Shown here: one piece after another, positions 1 to 13,289 of the stretch | Numbering within the stretch: position 1 is the stretch's first letter | How the letters are laid out: every line of letters starts with the position of its first letter | Origin: Diospyros lotus | Taxonomy: Eukaryota; Streptophyta; Magnoliopsida; Ericales; Ebenaceae | Direction: 5' to 3' | Assembly: GCF_014633365.1 (NCBI RefSeq) | Contig: NC_068346.1 | Coordinates: 14,901,030 to 14,965,029, forward strand | Length of the DNA: 64,000 nt | Translations under genes and position numbers: made by a program | The notes under the pieces: model-generated | Database searches by the model: none | What the model was told of the DNA's origin: nothing | The model's input: the letters and a program-made list of their open reading frames with translations, nothing else

Positions 1-1560
1 AGCACTTGTGGACTCAAAAGATCACGACCATGGCTCAACAAAGGTGGTTGTACAAGCTGATGGGATTCAATTTCAATGTGGAATACAAAAGAGGAAGAGA
101 AAATGTTGCTGCTAATGTTCTTGAATTTCAAGGAAGTATGAGGAGGAAAAGAAGGAACTTATGCAATATCACAAGCAGTACCAGATTGGCTAGACATTAT
201 CAAGGAGGAAAAACGATCCAATAGAGATTTGCAAGCGTTGGTGTAACGTGTCCAAATTGGAGAAGCCATAGGACCTTGGAAATTTCAAGGATCGAGTATA
301 CTTGGCTGTTGATTCACCTTTGATTCTTACCTTACCTGATCAGTTTCATGGCAATACACATGAAGTATTTGTCAAGACTTTGCAATGAGTTTGGTTGAAT
401 TTTTACTGGGTGGGCATGAGGCAAGGAATTAAAAGCTATATAAAAAATTGTGACACCTGCCAAAGAAATAAATTAAAGTGAAACATATGGCACCAGTAGG
501 ATTTCTTCAACCTCTTCCCATCCCAGAACAAGTTTGGCAAGACTTCTCCGTGGACTTTATTAATGGACTCCCACCCTCTAATGGTAAATCAACTATTTTT
601 ATTGTAGTTGACTGCTTATCTAAATATGTCTATTTTATTACTCTGTCCCATCCATATACGACTGTAGGAGTTGCTAGAATATTCTTCGATCATATTTTCA
701 AATTGCATGACATGCCTCGTTCAATTGTTTGTGATAGAGATTCAGTTTTCACTAGTTTATTTTGGCAAGAAGTATTTCATCTTCAAGGTATAGATTTCAA
801 CTTCAGTTCTAGTTACCACCCTCAAATCGATGGCCAAACGGAAGTGGTAAATAGAACATTAAAAATGTATTTGCGGTGCTTCACGATTCACAACCCAAGA
901 ATTGGACTAAATAGCTTACATGGGCAGAGTTTTGCTACAACACAAGTTGGCACTCATCTATCAAAAGCACTTCCTTTAAAATGGTATATGGAAGAACTCC
1001 TCCTTTTTTGACTTATGTTCCTTGTACAACAAGAGTAGCAGTAGTGGAAGAGGAGCTCAAGAGTCGTGACCAAGCTATCCAGGTTGCTCAGGACAACATA
1101 AAAAAAGCACAAGCAATAATGAAAAATATATACGATTCAAAGCACCGAGAAAGGGAATTCTCAGAAGGTGATTGGGTATTTCTTAAACTTTAGACTTATA
1201 GACAATTATCATTGGCAAGAAGACAAAATCTGAAGCTCTCTACTAAATTGTAGATGGGCCTTTCAAGGTTGCAAAGGATTGGTAAAGTGGCTTATAAGTT
1301 GGAATTGTCCGAATCCTCAAGATCCAGTATTCCATGTTTCTTTATTGAAGAAGAAAATTGGTGATCAATCAATCCTAACACAGCTTCCTGTCATGGATCA
1401 AGTTGAAGAGAAATTAATTCTCCTACCACAAGAAATTCTAGACAGATGAATGAAGGGTAGAAGACAGTAGGTTTTGGTGCATTGGCAAGGTTTATCTCCA
1501 ACTGAAGCAACTTGAGAGGATCGTGAAATCCTTAAAAATCAGTTTCTAGATGTTAGCCTT
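1..1560 (+). pseudogene. Ty3/gypsy pol 3' part (RNase H, integrase, chromodomain-like end)
   Basis: This is the 3' end of a gypsy polyprotein; the 5' part lies outside the window. Seen in order: the C-terminal strand of RNase H (QQRWLYKLMGFNF, about 36-75), an HHCC zinc-binding region ending CDTCQRNK (about 330-475), and an integrase core with DFSVDF (about 541), VCDRDSVF (about 728) and DGQTEVVNR (about 829). Last comes a chromodomain-like tail (VLVHWQGLSPTEAT, about 1472-1515). Reading frames change between 224 and 478 and again near 980-1200, and an in-frame stop interrupts the tail at about 1515, so no intact protein is made. Family knowledge: this domain order and the short LTR that follows fit a chromovirus, possibly Reina-like; the lineage is inferred. 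Confidence 0.9.
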
Positions 1561-1579
1561 GAGGACAAGGCTGAAATTT

Positions 1580-1593
1580 AAGGGGAAGGGAGC
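1580..1593 (+). other. Polypurine tract of the first gypsy element
   Basis: A purine run (AAGGGGAAGGGAG) lies directly before the LTR start TGATACG. It is the expected plus-strand primer site of an LTR retrotransposon and fixes the element on the + strand. Confidence 0.75.
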
Positions 1594-1817
1594 TGATACG
1601 AGCCTTATTTTCTACTTTATTTTCTAATATAGTTTTTTTTTTAATTTGTCCAGCTATTTGAATAAGTCTAGCCTTGTTTGTAGAGTGGTTAAAACCATTG
1701 TGAACGTTGGGTATCTGCATTCCTATTCTTGGGGAAATGAGTTGTAATTTTATGCTATTTGTTCTGTAATGAAATAAACACAAAGGCATCTTTTCTGCTA
1801 TAATTTGATTCCTATCA
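1594..1817 (+). repeat. Short 3' LTR of the first gypsy element
   Basis: The block begins TGATA and ends TATCA, a perfect 5-bp inverted terminal pair, and follows directly after the PPT. Its 224-bp length is short but usual for small chromoviral LTRs. The target duplication cannot be checked because the 5' LTR is outside the window. The 3' boundary rests only on the inverted pair. Confidence 0.65.
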
Positions 1818-2650
1818 GACATTGGAGGTTCTTGCTCCCTTGAACGAGCTTGACAATACTTAATTCTCAACTTTTCTCCAAAATAGGTAGAGGGAAAATT
1901 AATCCCCCAAGCTTATCTGTACCAACTTGTCCCTACATCTTGTGAAATTGGTTCCATCAAATCTATCCAATTTGACAAACTTTTGATTGACAACTTTGAG
2001 TGTATTGGATTCTATTGAAACATCATTTTAAAATTCTTAGTAGAGCAATCTAAAAAATATCATAATTTAAACTTCAAAGCGTGATTGAAACACTATCTTA
2101 AGGTGATGTTCACCCCTTTTAAACTACTATAGTGTTACTGACGTAACACCTTCAAGATACAACAAACTCTGTATAGCCTGTGGGATAGCAATACCTGAAG
2201 GCTACCTTGAAGATATCTTTATTCAATATCGAAGCATTTAAAGAGAGCAGCAAGAAAGTTATATGAAACTTGGAAGCTCAAAATTATAAAAAACTTGGCA
2301 TGCATTTATAGACCTATTCAACATTACAATTATTGAACGATTATATGTGGTTATTGGGATATGACAATTACGTCTGACAAGATGTGACTGTTGTATGCAT
2401 TTACAACTCTTTTGATCTAAAATTTAAATTTTGATTCAGAAAATAGATATTTAATCTGCTCCATTTGATCAATCTAATAGATTTGTAAATGCCATGTGTC
2501 CAAAGGCCACTATTTAAATACTTTCCTTCCAACTGTGCTTACCGAATTCCCCTTCAAGGCAAACCCCCACTTATTCTCTAACTAATGAGGCTTTCTAGGT
2601 CCCCTTTACTTGGGCTACTCTCCTTTAATTGTGGCACATGTGAGAATTAT
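1818..2650. other. Non-coding flank, no gene seen
   Basis: AT-rich sequence without a coding frame. It is the host or older-repeat DNA into which the next LTR element inserted; the 5-bp target TAATG follows at 2651-2655. No promoter, RNA gene or clear transposon end was recognised. Confidence 0.5.
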
Positions 2651-2844
2651 TAATGTGTAATGACCTGATATTTTGGGAAAAAGAATAAATAAAAGGAAAT
2701 AAGTCAATTAATTCTACGTTGATTTAATTGTGGCTAGCTAGCTATTTGTGGGATAGGATGAAGATTGCATATGAAGTTTGAGGATTAAAATAGCTAAATT
2801 TAATGTTGGAAGTTCAAAGTTTAAGGTGAAATGAAATATAGAAA

Positions 2845-5630
2845 TGTAAGCACACCGTCCGGATATCCCCAATCACCTGGACTACCCGAACGGGAGCGCT
2901 TACGGGAGGAGAAAAAGAATGAACATAAGACAAGAATTACCCTGACATGCATACAAAAAAAATATGAACAGCGGAAGCGAAGCTAAACACATGCATACAC
3001 TACGGGTACCCCGCTAGCACAGTGGTCACATGATAAATAAATAAACACATACTCATGTGCCGACCTATACGAGACTCGAGGAAAGACCTAGCACAGTACA
3101 AAATAATAGAGTAGATCCTACTCAACCATCAGAGTTGATAGGGATTGACGGGACTGCCTGTACACCATACCGACTCTGCCGCTAAGAGATGACTCCCTTG
3201 CCATGGCCCACGCTGCCACTACCTGTAATGATGAAAAAACAAAGTGAGTCGAGAGACTCAGCAAGCATAAGGAAAGAAAGGCTGAAGGTTGTATAGAAGT
3301 AATAAGCTCTCCCCAGAATACCCCCCAGGTACACACAAGTCATGAGACGCTACAATACAATAGTATAGCATAATGAAAGCACATACCGGTCCTTGGGGCC
3401 CACATAAAACACCTGGCACCCAAGTCCCATACCAACCTATCGCTGCCCTGGACGGTAACAAATACCTCCAGCAAACCTGTGCGCGCCATCCCGAGTCGGT
3501 ACTCCTACCACCTGTCCATGTCGGTACTCCCGACACCCGAGCCATAGGCTCCCTCGGAACGGTACTCCCGTCCGAGAACTAATAACCACCGATAACCATA
3601 CAATGCACATAAAAATGCAATGGCGTAGTGAGCATCAACGTGATACATTGGTGCCCATACATCCAGGCATCAGGCCATGCTTCGCCCACATAGTAAACCA
3701 CACGTGATGCATATGCCTGTGCTGGATGCAACCTAACCAAGCTAGAATGTTTGTGTCCAAACATACTCAATAAATGAATATCCCAACATACAACCCATAC
3801 CCATGTGCATATCAAACCATGAACAATAATATAATGAATCTAAGCGTGCAGTAAATCACATACTGGTAGAGCTAGTCAGCAGTGCCCGGTATCGGTCAAC
3901 GGCCAATGACTATGAGTGTCCACCCGACGGTCCACATCAGAGCCGTACAATAGTCTACACCAACGTCACCAAATAGCCGACCCCTGCCCTACTGCTCGAT
4001 AGCTCTAACCGAACCATAAATAAACTCGAGAAAACCATAAATAAATCCGCACGTATAGGAACCTAGTCCCCAAGCTAGTTCAGCATCATTCCCAAAAGGA
4101 ATGGGAGCGATACAAACTCCCATAGGCTCACAACGAATAAAATTCTAGAAGCCTCGCATTTAACTTAAATTAAAACAAATGAACAATAATTCAACACATA
4201 AGGCTAGGCGCCGAATTAACGTAAGGCAGGGGATAAAATATGAGAAATCACGGGGTCTTTCACGGGAATTAAAGATCATGAGGAGAGGGTTAAGAGCTTG
4301 TCTTTACACGGCCGTTTTTTGCCTTTCTTGCACTCTCGCTGCGAAGTAAAACGTTTAATAGCGATTAATAAACTCGTGGCTCACATTAATTAAATCTAAC
4401 CGTGTAATGTAAATAATTTAGCCGTCTAAAATCCCACGTAGACACGCCGTAAATAAAACCCCAACGAGTCTTATATTTAATTTAAATTAAATCACGCTAA
4501 TAAAATTCTCGAAGCCAGCTTAATAATTTAAATTTAAATCGAACAACTAAAAATTCCATAATTAGTTAAACAACTGAAACGAACGAAGGGATGTTAAATA
4601 AATTGGCAACGAACAAAACGTCGCAGAGAAAATAAAGAACTTGCCTTTACGAAGATATCCTTAGGCTTGTTTTGTCCCAACGCGGTAAAAATTATACAAA
4701 CGGTAACACCGTAATAATTTGCCAAAATTAATAAAATTGGACCCTAAACAAAATTTCGACCGCACAGAATATTTATTACTAGCTTGTCTATATACCTGGC
4801 TAATTAAATCGCTGTTTAAAGCTGATTTAATCTTGATTTTAACCCCAAAATCTCTTAATTTTACTCCCGCGCGCACGCTGCTTCTTCTCCAAAATTTTTG
4901 TTGTTTCTGCGGTAAAAGGAACGCCCGAAATCGGGCTTAAATTGAAGCAAAACGAGCTGCTGGAGGGAGGCCAAGTGGGCCCCTGGGAAGCCGCTGAAGG
5001 CATCACCGCCTAAAGCGAAACGACCCCGTTTTGGGCGCCATTGGCTGAGAAAAATTCAGTAGAAATTCCCACAGCGCACGCGCATACCCCAGGCTCGAAC
5101 CCGCGTCCCCGCCTTCGTCCGTGCGCCCGCGCAACGCTTGAGCTGCTGCCACCTTCATTCATATATATGCCTTCTATTAATTTTAAAGTAATCCCAGCTT
5201 AATTTTGCAAATCACATTTGAACCCCCCACAGTTTCCTTTAATTGCACACACCCCCAAACTCCAATTTCCTTCTTATTTCATTTTCACCCCACAATTTCC
5301 TAAAATCACTAAATTAATTTATTTTATTATTTTTCCAAATACTACCCAATAAATAATTATTTGCTCAAAAAAACATAAATAATTTTTTTTCTTAAATCTC
5401 CAAACACCCAAATAAATTAATATTTCATTTTAACCCATAAATATTCAATAATCACCACAAATACATTAATTAATAATTATCAATCAAATAATTTAATTAA
5501 TTAACTTTAATTCCTTATTTTCCTCAAATCACATAAATAAATACCTCCTCTTAATTCCCAAATATTCAATAATGTCCTCAAACACCGGTTTAAATAATTA
5601 TTATTTATTTTCAAATTTTGGGATATTACA
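2845..5630 (-). repeat. 3' LTR (2786 bp) of the nested gypsy element
   Basis: It matches 9049-11756 almost base for base over most of its length, and a third copy is the solo LTR at 38642-41381. In element sense it begins TGTAATATCCC and ends GCTTACA. ORFs such as 3118-3336 and 3258-3545 recur in the other copies only because the LTR is repeated. Confidence 0.9.
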
Positions 5631-5648
5631 ATTCTCCCCTCCTTATTA
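5631..5648 (-). other. Polypurine tract of the nested gypsy element
   Basis: On the minus strand AATAAGGAGGGGAGAAT lies directly before the LTR start TGTAATATCCC. This fixes the element's orientation. Confidence 0.8.
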
Positions 5649-5879
5649 GAATTTTGTCCTCGAAATTCATGCTCAATCCATCTCCTCAAGACACGCTCGC
5701 AATTCTCATGATATTACTCAACAACACCTCTTGGACATTCGATATCATCATTTTCCAGTATCCCCACAAGTCCGAGTCTACTACTAAACTTATTACACTA
5801 GCACATCTCCCAAATCCATCACCTCAATTGGACCACGTTATGACTACTAATACCTTAACCAACTTGAGGAACATCATCA
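5631..5879 (-). pseudogene. Relic 3' end of the gypsy polyprotein
   Basis: Read on the minus strand, the frame ends NFEDKILIRRGEL followed by a stop that overlaps the PPT and LTR border. This type of ending is common in plant gypsy elements, where the last codons run into the LTR. Upstream residues (for example YWKMMISNVQEVL) are not recognisable, and a stop interrupts the frame at about 5665. It shows the internal region once encoded protein. Only the tail motif is diagnostic. Confidence 0.5.
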
Positions 5880-8460
5880 ATCATATTACATACAACAACA
5901 AGGTTCGCCTATTATAATATCATAATCCAACCGTTCTCTAAAGCTATCTCGCGTTCTTATCGCACTTCTGTTTGGTACTATCTCGACTACATAACAACCC
6001 AAATGTAAGCTCAAAATTCAAAGGTATTCAATCCCAATGATAAACTGATTCGCAACACCAGGCTTAATACAAATGCAGCTAACTTCAATGCAATTGGTAA
6101 CGACAGAAATGGAACCATCCTCTTACATGTCGAGAGGCTACCACTCGGTGACGTGACCAGGAAACGATACTACATACTCAATCAAGAATTCAACAGCAAT
6201 ATCCTTTAGGCTGACTTTTTCCAACTAATTCTTAGCCAGGTACATAACATTTTCTCGGCAGTACTTTCTCCCATTTGCCACGAATGCTCGGGGTCCAGTC
6301 AATAAATAGGGGTAATCATTTAATCAGAACTATCGAGGAATAAACATTATCCACTCAATATATCTTGAGATCCAAACGTCACCAAATCTCTCCTCCTTAA
6401 AGGAATCGACGTACCTACGATGACTTATTCGGTGACCACCAACCCTCAGTCTTGTCCTCCTGCTAATCTTAACTCCAAATAGCTAATATGCCATACCTTT
6501 TCTTGTTCGTTCCTGGTGTTACCTGCTATGTAGCCTGCTCGACTAAAAGCACCTCACCATATCAGTAACTATTTAAATCCCCAAGGCATCTCATAGGTCT
6601 TTCCAAAAGTGAAAGCAGTCTTCTGGCTGACATAACAAGCCATCTCATGTTTCCGTCGATGTACCACTTGACCAGCACCCAGAGGAGTCTCATCTCCTCA
6701 CTCGGTCAATAACCGATCCTAGGGCATGAAGTCTGTGATTAGTACCGAGCGTACTCATAGCAACCACTATCCCTACAGTAGAACCCAATAGGGACTCAAA
6801 CATACAACTAACTCCAGTCCTGGCCATACACCTAGGTATCTCCCGCAACAACAATCTTAGAGGGGTTTTCTTATTTCTAATTCATTTTATCTCGGATGCT
6901 CCACGGCGACCCAAAATGTCTATTACCACCTTTGCCTTACCCTATTTATTATAGAACCTCATAGCCTTAGTCGTTCATCACGCCAACCGCGGTGTCGCCT
7001 GAACTCCACTTCACCTGTGAGAACTAAACACCTATACCCTATCCAGGTGGTGATGCTAAATCTCCAAGCAGCATAACCGCTGTAAGCTCCCAGTTCACAA
7101 GTTTGTAGTAATCCTTTAGTGAATTTCCATCACAAATCTCTCTTGGGACTTCGTATTGGTGTTCCGAGTTATCCATCCAGATTTAATTAAACTTAGGGTT
7201 GCTGCCCTAAACCTCCAAGGAATGCAAATCCCTTAGAACCTCAAATTACCTTCACATCACATCACATTACGGATCTCTTGTCCGAATATGTACAGACAAT
7301 TTAACTGTCAACTACACACAAGCTATCGCATCGCCCAACCTTTAGTTTTCCGTCTCAATACACCATGTACACATCTCGGTATCTACGGGTCTACCATTTA
7401 CCATCAGACCCTTATAGCACATTCCCACATGGTGGGACCTTTTCGTACCATTCCCGGTAAAATCCAATCATGGGCCTCCAACTGACATTCTACCACGACC
7501 TTATCTCTTATAAAATTGACGCAAGCTTTTATAAGGCATCAACAACGCCTGACGAGACTAAGAGAGCTCCAGACATCTATCTCTGTCGCCGGTCTCGACC
7601 AAACCATAAATACTACAAAGGCGTCGGTCAGCCCAAATGGCATGGCCACGAACTCATAACTGTTGTACAAGTACGACAAGCTATCGTTAGAGAACACCTC
7701 CCTAATAAATCTTCAAGAAAGTCAAGAGTATCCCTCGCTCACTCACAACCAGGGAAGAAATCCAGTCATACACGCCCTTATCATGCACAATGTGAGCCCT
7801 AAACATAACTTTAAAAGTTCCCTTAGATGAGGTACGCGTCATTTCTAATCCGCATTGCTATTAGACAATGGTTAGGTACCCAACAAGTCTACCGCAAATT
7901 AGGTGTTCGGTCCACTTAGCCTTAGTGGAAACAATTCGCAACCAAATGTCCATCACATGTCAAACCTGTGACTTCCCAGGTGGATACGATTCATCACATC
8001 ATGTCACTATAATTCTTTTTGCTAATAGCAATGACTACTTGAATCCTAAGGATCCCAAGGCTTATAAGTTTACTAAATACATCTCATTACATAATACCCT
8101 CAAACATTGCACCTGATGTTTCTCACACCATTCCCATCCTTACAAAACTCGTCATTTACAACCATACATTCAAATAAAAAACACTTTATGGCCCCCTAGT
8201 AATCACACTAACTAGAACTCCCATCATCACCCTTGGCAACTGAGATAGCTTCATTTGCCAAATAAGCTAAGTCATCACTGCTAGCTACGTTGGGGCTGAG
8301 TCCAACAGGTCCCTCTGGTGGCTATAACGGTACCCTCACGGTGGCTCAGACTAACTGGGTGTCCGGTAATGCTCCAATCCTGGGCATGTCCTATACTAGT
8401 CCCTGGCAGGGCTCCCAAATGGCAGCGTGTTACCTCACAGCCCTGGCAAAAACATCATAA
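5880..8460. other. Internal non-coding region of the nested element
   Basis: About 2.6 kb with no coding frame above about 110 residues and no recognisable gag, protease, reverse transcriptase or integrase motif on either strand. It is either very decayed or a replaced internal domain of a non-autonomous element. The longest plus-strand ORF here (7470-7802) is unrelated to any family I know. Confidence 0.6.
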
Positions 8461-8759
8461 TGGGAATGAAGACTCATATCATTCATCATTACTTCAGTCA
8501 ACAGTCTTCACACGTCATTCATGTGCTCATGGGTGAACAGGGCTTGTCTCTCTGACAATTCCCAAAAGGTCTTGTGGATCAACTCTTGAAACAACTTGTC
8601 AAGCCAATACATTAAACTCACTAGGTATTCCTCTTCGTTTTGCCCGCTTCCCCATCCAGAAGCAAACTCTTGTTCTCAACGACACCATGAATACTCCAAT
8701 GCCGGGAGGTCATCCGGATTAGATAGGGGTACACTAGGATCTAGTCCACCGGGTTCCAT
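8461..8759 (-). pseudogene. Possible gag-region coding relic near the PBS
   Basis: On the minus strand an ATG at 8759 opens a frame starting MEPGGLDPSVPLSNPDDLPA. After a stop and a frame change it continues as a helical, charged stretch (YLVSLMYWLDKLFQELIHK). The position, about 290 bp inside the PBS, is where gag would start. No gag motif is recognisable, so the identification rests on position and coding-like composition. Confidence 0.3.
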
Positions 8760-9032
8760 TGGGAATACTCAAAATCTGCAAAAACCACTAACTATCTGGC
8801 AAATAAATTACGGCTAAACTAACATCTTACCCAAACACCTAGGGGCAGGCACAAATCCTAAATAAATCCCATTCATATCACCTCACGATCCCATCCTAAC
8901 TTGCACTTATCACCCCTGCACGAACATAAACTGGGACACAGTCTGACCCTAGTCGATTCACCTAGACCTCCCTAACTCTACCCAACAACCTTGGTGTAAA
9001 GGAACTCGTCCCCCAAAACTGACTCAAACTAC

Positions 9033-9044
9033 GCTATGATACCA
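9033..9044 (-). other. Primer binding site, tRNA-iMet type
   Basis: On the minus strand TGGTATCATAGC lies four bases inside the 5' LTR end. It matches the standard TGGTATCAGAGC, complementary to initiator tRNA-Met, at 11 of 12 bases. Confidence 0.85.
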
Positions 9045-9048
9045 ACAA

Positions 9049-11756
9049 TGTAAGCACCCCCGCCCGGATATCCCCAACCACCTGGACTACCCGAACGTGA
9101 GCGCCTACGGGAGGAGAAAAAGAATGAACACAAGACAAGAACCACCCTGGCATGCATACAAAAAAAATATGAACAGCGGAAGCGAAGCTAAACACATGCA
9201 TGCACTATGGGTACCCCGCTAGCATAGCGATCACATGATAAATAAATAAACATAGACTCATGTGCCGACATACACGAGACTCAAGGAAAGACCTGGCACA
9301 ATACAAAATAATAGAGTAGATTATACTCAACCATCAGAGCTGATAGGGATTGACAAGACTGTCTGTACACCATACCGACTCTGCCGCTAAGAGATGACTC
9401 CCTTGCCATAGCCCACGCTGCCACTACCTATAATGATGGAAAAATAAAGTGAGTCGAGAGACTTAGCAAGCATAAGGAAAGAAAGGCTGAAGGCTGTATA
9501 GAAGCAATAAGCTCTCCCCAGAATACCCCCCCAGGTACACACAAGAAGTCGTGAGACGCTACAATACAATAGTATAGCATAATGAAAGCACATACCGGTC
9601 CTTGGGGCCCACATAAGACACCTGGCACCCAAGTCCCATACCAACCTGTCGCTGCCCTGGACGGTAACAAATACCTCCAGCAAACCTGTGTGCGCCATCC
9701 CGGGTCGGTACTCCCGACACCCGAGCCATAGGCTCCCTCGGAACAGTACTCCCGTCCGAGAACTAATAACCACCGGTAACCATACAATGCACATAAAAAT
9801 GCAATGGCATAGTGAGCATCAACGTGATACACTGGCGCCCATACATCCAGGCATCAGGCCATGCTCCGCCCACATAGTAAACCACACGTGATGCATATGC
9901 CCGTGCTGGATGCAACCTGACCAAGCTAGAATGTCTGTGTCCAAGCATACTTAATAAATGAATATCCCAACATGCATCCCGTACCCATGTGCATATCAAA
10001 TCATGAACAGTAATATAATGAATCTAAGCGTGCAGTAAATCACATACTGGTAGAGCTAGTCAGCAGTGCCCGGCATCGGTCAACGGCCAATGACTAGGAG
10101 TGTCCACCCGACGGTCCACATCAAGGCCGTACAATAGTCTACCCCAACGTCACCAAACAGCCGACCCCTGCCCTACTGCTTGATAGCTCTAACCGAACCA
10201 TAAATAAACTTTAGAAAACCATAAATAAATCCGCACGTCTAGGAACCTAGTCCCCAAGCTAGTTCGGCATCATTCCCAAAAGGAATGGGGGTGATACAAA
10301 CCCCCGTAGGCTCACAACGAATAAAATTCTAGAAGCCTCGGATTTAACTTAAATTAAAACAAATGAACAATAATTCAACAAATAAGGCTAGGCGCTGAAT
10401 TAACGTAAGGGAGGGGATAAAATATGAGAAATCACGGGATTTTTCACGGGAATTAAAGATCATGAAGAGAGGGTTAGGAGTTTACCTTTACACTGTCGTT
10501 TTTTGCCTTTCTTGCACTCCCACTGCGAAGTAAAACGTTTAATAGCGATTAATAAACTCGTGGCTCACATTAATTAAATCTAACCGTGTAATGTAAATAA
10601 TTTAGCCATCTAAAATCCCACGTAGGCACACCGTAAATAAAACCCCAACGAGTCTTATATTTAATTTAAATTAAATCACGCTAATAAAATCCTCGAAGCC
10701 AGCTTAATAATTTAAATTTGAATCGAACAACTAAAAATTCCATAATTAGTTAAACAACTGAAACGAACGAAGGAAGGTTAAATAAATTAACAACGAACAA
10801 AATGTCGCAGAGGAAATAAAGAACTTGCCTTTACGAAGATATCCTTAGGCTTGTTTTGTCCCAACGCGGTAAAAATTATACAAATGGTAACACCTCAATA
10901 ATTTGCCAAAATTAATAAAATTGGACCATAAACAAAATTTCAACCGTACAGAATATTTATTACTAGCTTGTCTACATACCTGGCTAATTAAATCGCTGTT
11001 TAAAGCTGATTTAATCTTGATTTTAACCCCAAAATCTCCCAATTTTTCTCCCGCGCGCACGCTACTTCTTCTCCAAAATTTTTGTTGTTTCTGTTGTAAA
11101 AGGAACGCCCGAAATCAGGCTTAAATTGAAGCAAAACGAGCGACTGGAGGGAGGCCAAGTGGCGACTGCTGGGGCAGCCGCTGAAGGCATCCCCCAGCGC
11201 ACGCGCATGCCCAGGCTCGAACTCGAACCCGCATCCCTACCTTCGTCCGTGCGCCTACATACCGCTTGAGTTGCTGCCACCTTCATACATATATATGCCT
11301 TCTATTAATTTTAAAGTGATCCCAGCTCAATTTCGCAAATCACATTTGAACCCCCCCCCCGGCAGTTTCCTTTAATTGCACACAACTCCAATTTCCTTCT
11401 TATTTCATTGTCACCCCACAATTTCCCAAAATCACTAAATTAATTTATTTTATTATTTTTCCAAATACTCCCAAATAAATAATTATTTGCTCAAAATAAC
11501 ATAAATAATTTTTTTTCTTAAATCTCCAAATACCCAAATAAATTAATATTTCCTTTTAACCCACAAATATTCAATAATCACCACAAATACATTAATTAAT
11601 AATTATCAAACAAATAATTTAATTAATTAACTTTAATTCCTTATTTTCCTCAAATCACATAAATAAATACCTCTTCTTAATTCCCAAATATTCAATAATG
11701 TCCTCAAACACCAGTTTAAATAATTATTATTTATTTTCAAATTTTGGGATATTACA
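9049..11756 (-). repeat. 5' LTR (2708 bp) of the nested gypsy element
   Basis: Partner of 2845-5630. The two differ by scattered substitutions and small indels, for example near 3500-3540 against 9700-9720 and 5010-5060 against 11175-11195. Transcription would start here and run toward lower coordinates. Ends are TGTAAG at 9049 and TATTACA at 11756 on the + strand. Confidence 0.9.
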
Positions 11757-11849
11757 AGAAAAGTCAAGCGAAGAGAATTATATAGGTATGAGATTTTGAG
11801 TGATTAAAGTCAACATTTGGGGTAGTAAGAAAAAGGGCAGTCGAGTGTA

Positions 11850-13060
11850 AGAGGTAGGCCAAAATTGATCGACAGTTACGAATGCATGTAGAGATATTGT
11901 ATATGGGATTGAGGGGTGGCAAATTGAGGTAGTAAGCAACAAAGTGAAATGAGGAGGTTGCAGTGGGTTATGTCTATCGACAGATGGTGTTAGATCTGTC
12001 GATCGATTTCAGGAGAAGAAAAAGAATCTGTCAACAGATGGGAACGAGTCTATCAACCAATTGGGAAGGCTAGTCTCTGGTTGTTGATAGATGCCTTCGT
12101 AACTGTCAATCAATTTTGGCTGGGCACAATTTTTTAGGACATTAGGCATATAAATTCAAGGGCAATAAGGGAGAGAAGGTTGGTGGAAGCTTGTAGAAAA
12201 AGAAAGCCGAGAGGCAGTGGGTTTCTCTTCCTTTTCTCTTTGTCCTTTCATTTCTTTCTTCTTCTTCCTCTAATCTTGTTCTCTCCTTCTTCCTTGTGTT
12301 GTCTATGGTATTGGGGCTTCAAGGTTGAGGGGTGTGTTCCAACAGTTAGCTTCTTCTCTTTGGTCCAACCATTAGAGAAAGAAACTAAGGCAAGCTCTAC
12401 TTCCTTTTCCTTTTTGTTTAAGAGGCAAGTTCTTCTCCTTCTAATTTGCAAGTTCCTCTTGTTCCTTTCACTATAAACAAGTTCTTTTATCCTACTTTTC
12501 ATTAAAGAAACAAGATTTTGTATTGGATTGGTCTCTCTGAGAATTTTTCCTCATATGAGACAAGCCACTTTGTGGGGGTGGATGTGAATCTTGTATTTAC
12601 TTCATGCTTTAGCCCTTGGTGTTATTTGCCTTGAGATTTGATGGAAGGAAATCCCTATTTTGAGGAAAGTGAGGCATATTTGTTATCAACGCGAAGAGTT
12701 TGTAAATCTCTCTCATCTCTTGTTGGTTTGTATTAAGTTTCTTTTGGGCCTCAAATAGAGTCTTGTATCACCCTATAACTCTTGTGGAATGATGTTGAAC
12801 CATGTGAGATAAGTTCTTAGAGGGAATGGAGGTGTTGTGTATGAATTTAAAAGTGTGAGTTATAGGGGTTGTCGACCGGTTAGGCTAAACTGTCAACCGT
12901 TTGGGTATCTTATAAGAAGGAATTGTCGATTGGCTCGGGGAAGCTATCACCTAATTTCCCCACAGTCACAAATTGTCGACCGATAGCTAGCAATTGTCAA
13001 CTGGATCCGCCAAAAATGATTGTCCAACATTAGGCTTTGGGATTGTATTACAGGTGGATC
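11850..13060 (+). repeat. Dispersed TGTCGACCG-like motif inside the solo LTR
   Basis: Variants of a short motif (CTGTCGATCGAT, TTGTCGACCGGT, TTGTCGATTGGC, TTGTCGACCGAT, TTGTCAACTGGA and others) recur irregularly through this stretch, often 15-40 bases apart in clusters. They look like repeated elements in the LTR's regulatory region. No function is claimed. Confidence 0.5.
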
Positions 13061-13289
13061 ATTTAATATGTGTGCTTGAGTACGAACATCATAGGGTGAT
13101 TAGGAGCACTAGCTTTGCATTGGGTGTGATTTCCTATATGGGCACAGCATGACCTGATGTCTAATTTTATGCGGGCTTTATATCACGTTTATTTTTATAC
13201 TGCCATTCATTTTTTATGTGTTATATTGCGTGGTCACAGATGTGTGCAGCAGATTTATCCGCAGGGTACCCTTGAGCTTTGGCGTAATA

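Larger units (their letters stand above)
2845..11756 (-). mobile_element. Full-length LTR retrotransposon without coding capacity
   Basis: Two long LTRs (2845-5630 and 9049-11756) flank a 3.4-kb internal region. The 5-bp target duplication AGAAA is present at 2840-2844 and 11757-11761. On the minus strand each LTR begins TGTAATATCCC and ends GCTTACA; a tRNA-iMet-type PBS and a PPT lie at the correct internal borders. The internal region has no long ORF in either strand, only relic coding traces, so it depends on proteins from elsewhere or is dead. The TGTAATATCCC start, multi-kilobase LTRs and terminal residues FEDKILIRRGEL suggest a gypsy chromovirus of Tekay/Del type; this assignment is inferred. 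It is inserted into the solo LTR above. Confidence 0.92.

Noticed and set aside
5085..5120. tRNA-like GGCTCGAACCCGC motif in the LTR
   Set aside because: Resembles a reversed T-loop, but no acceptor stem, anticodon arm or D arm can be folded around it, and it is repeated in the other LTR copies.
9387..9999. Overlapping minus-strand ORFs of about 135 residues
   Set aside because: They lie in an LTR and recur with breaks at 3258-3815 and partly at 39007-39219; conserved only because the LTR is repeated.
12180..12502. 98- and 84-residue ORFs as small genes
   Set aside because: Opposite-strand ORFs over the same pyrimidine-rich tract within the solo LTR; no coding signature.
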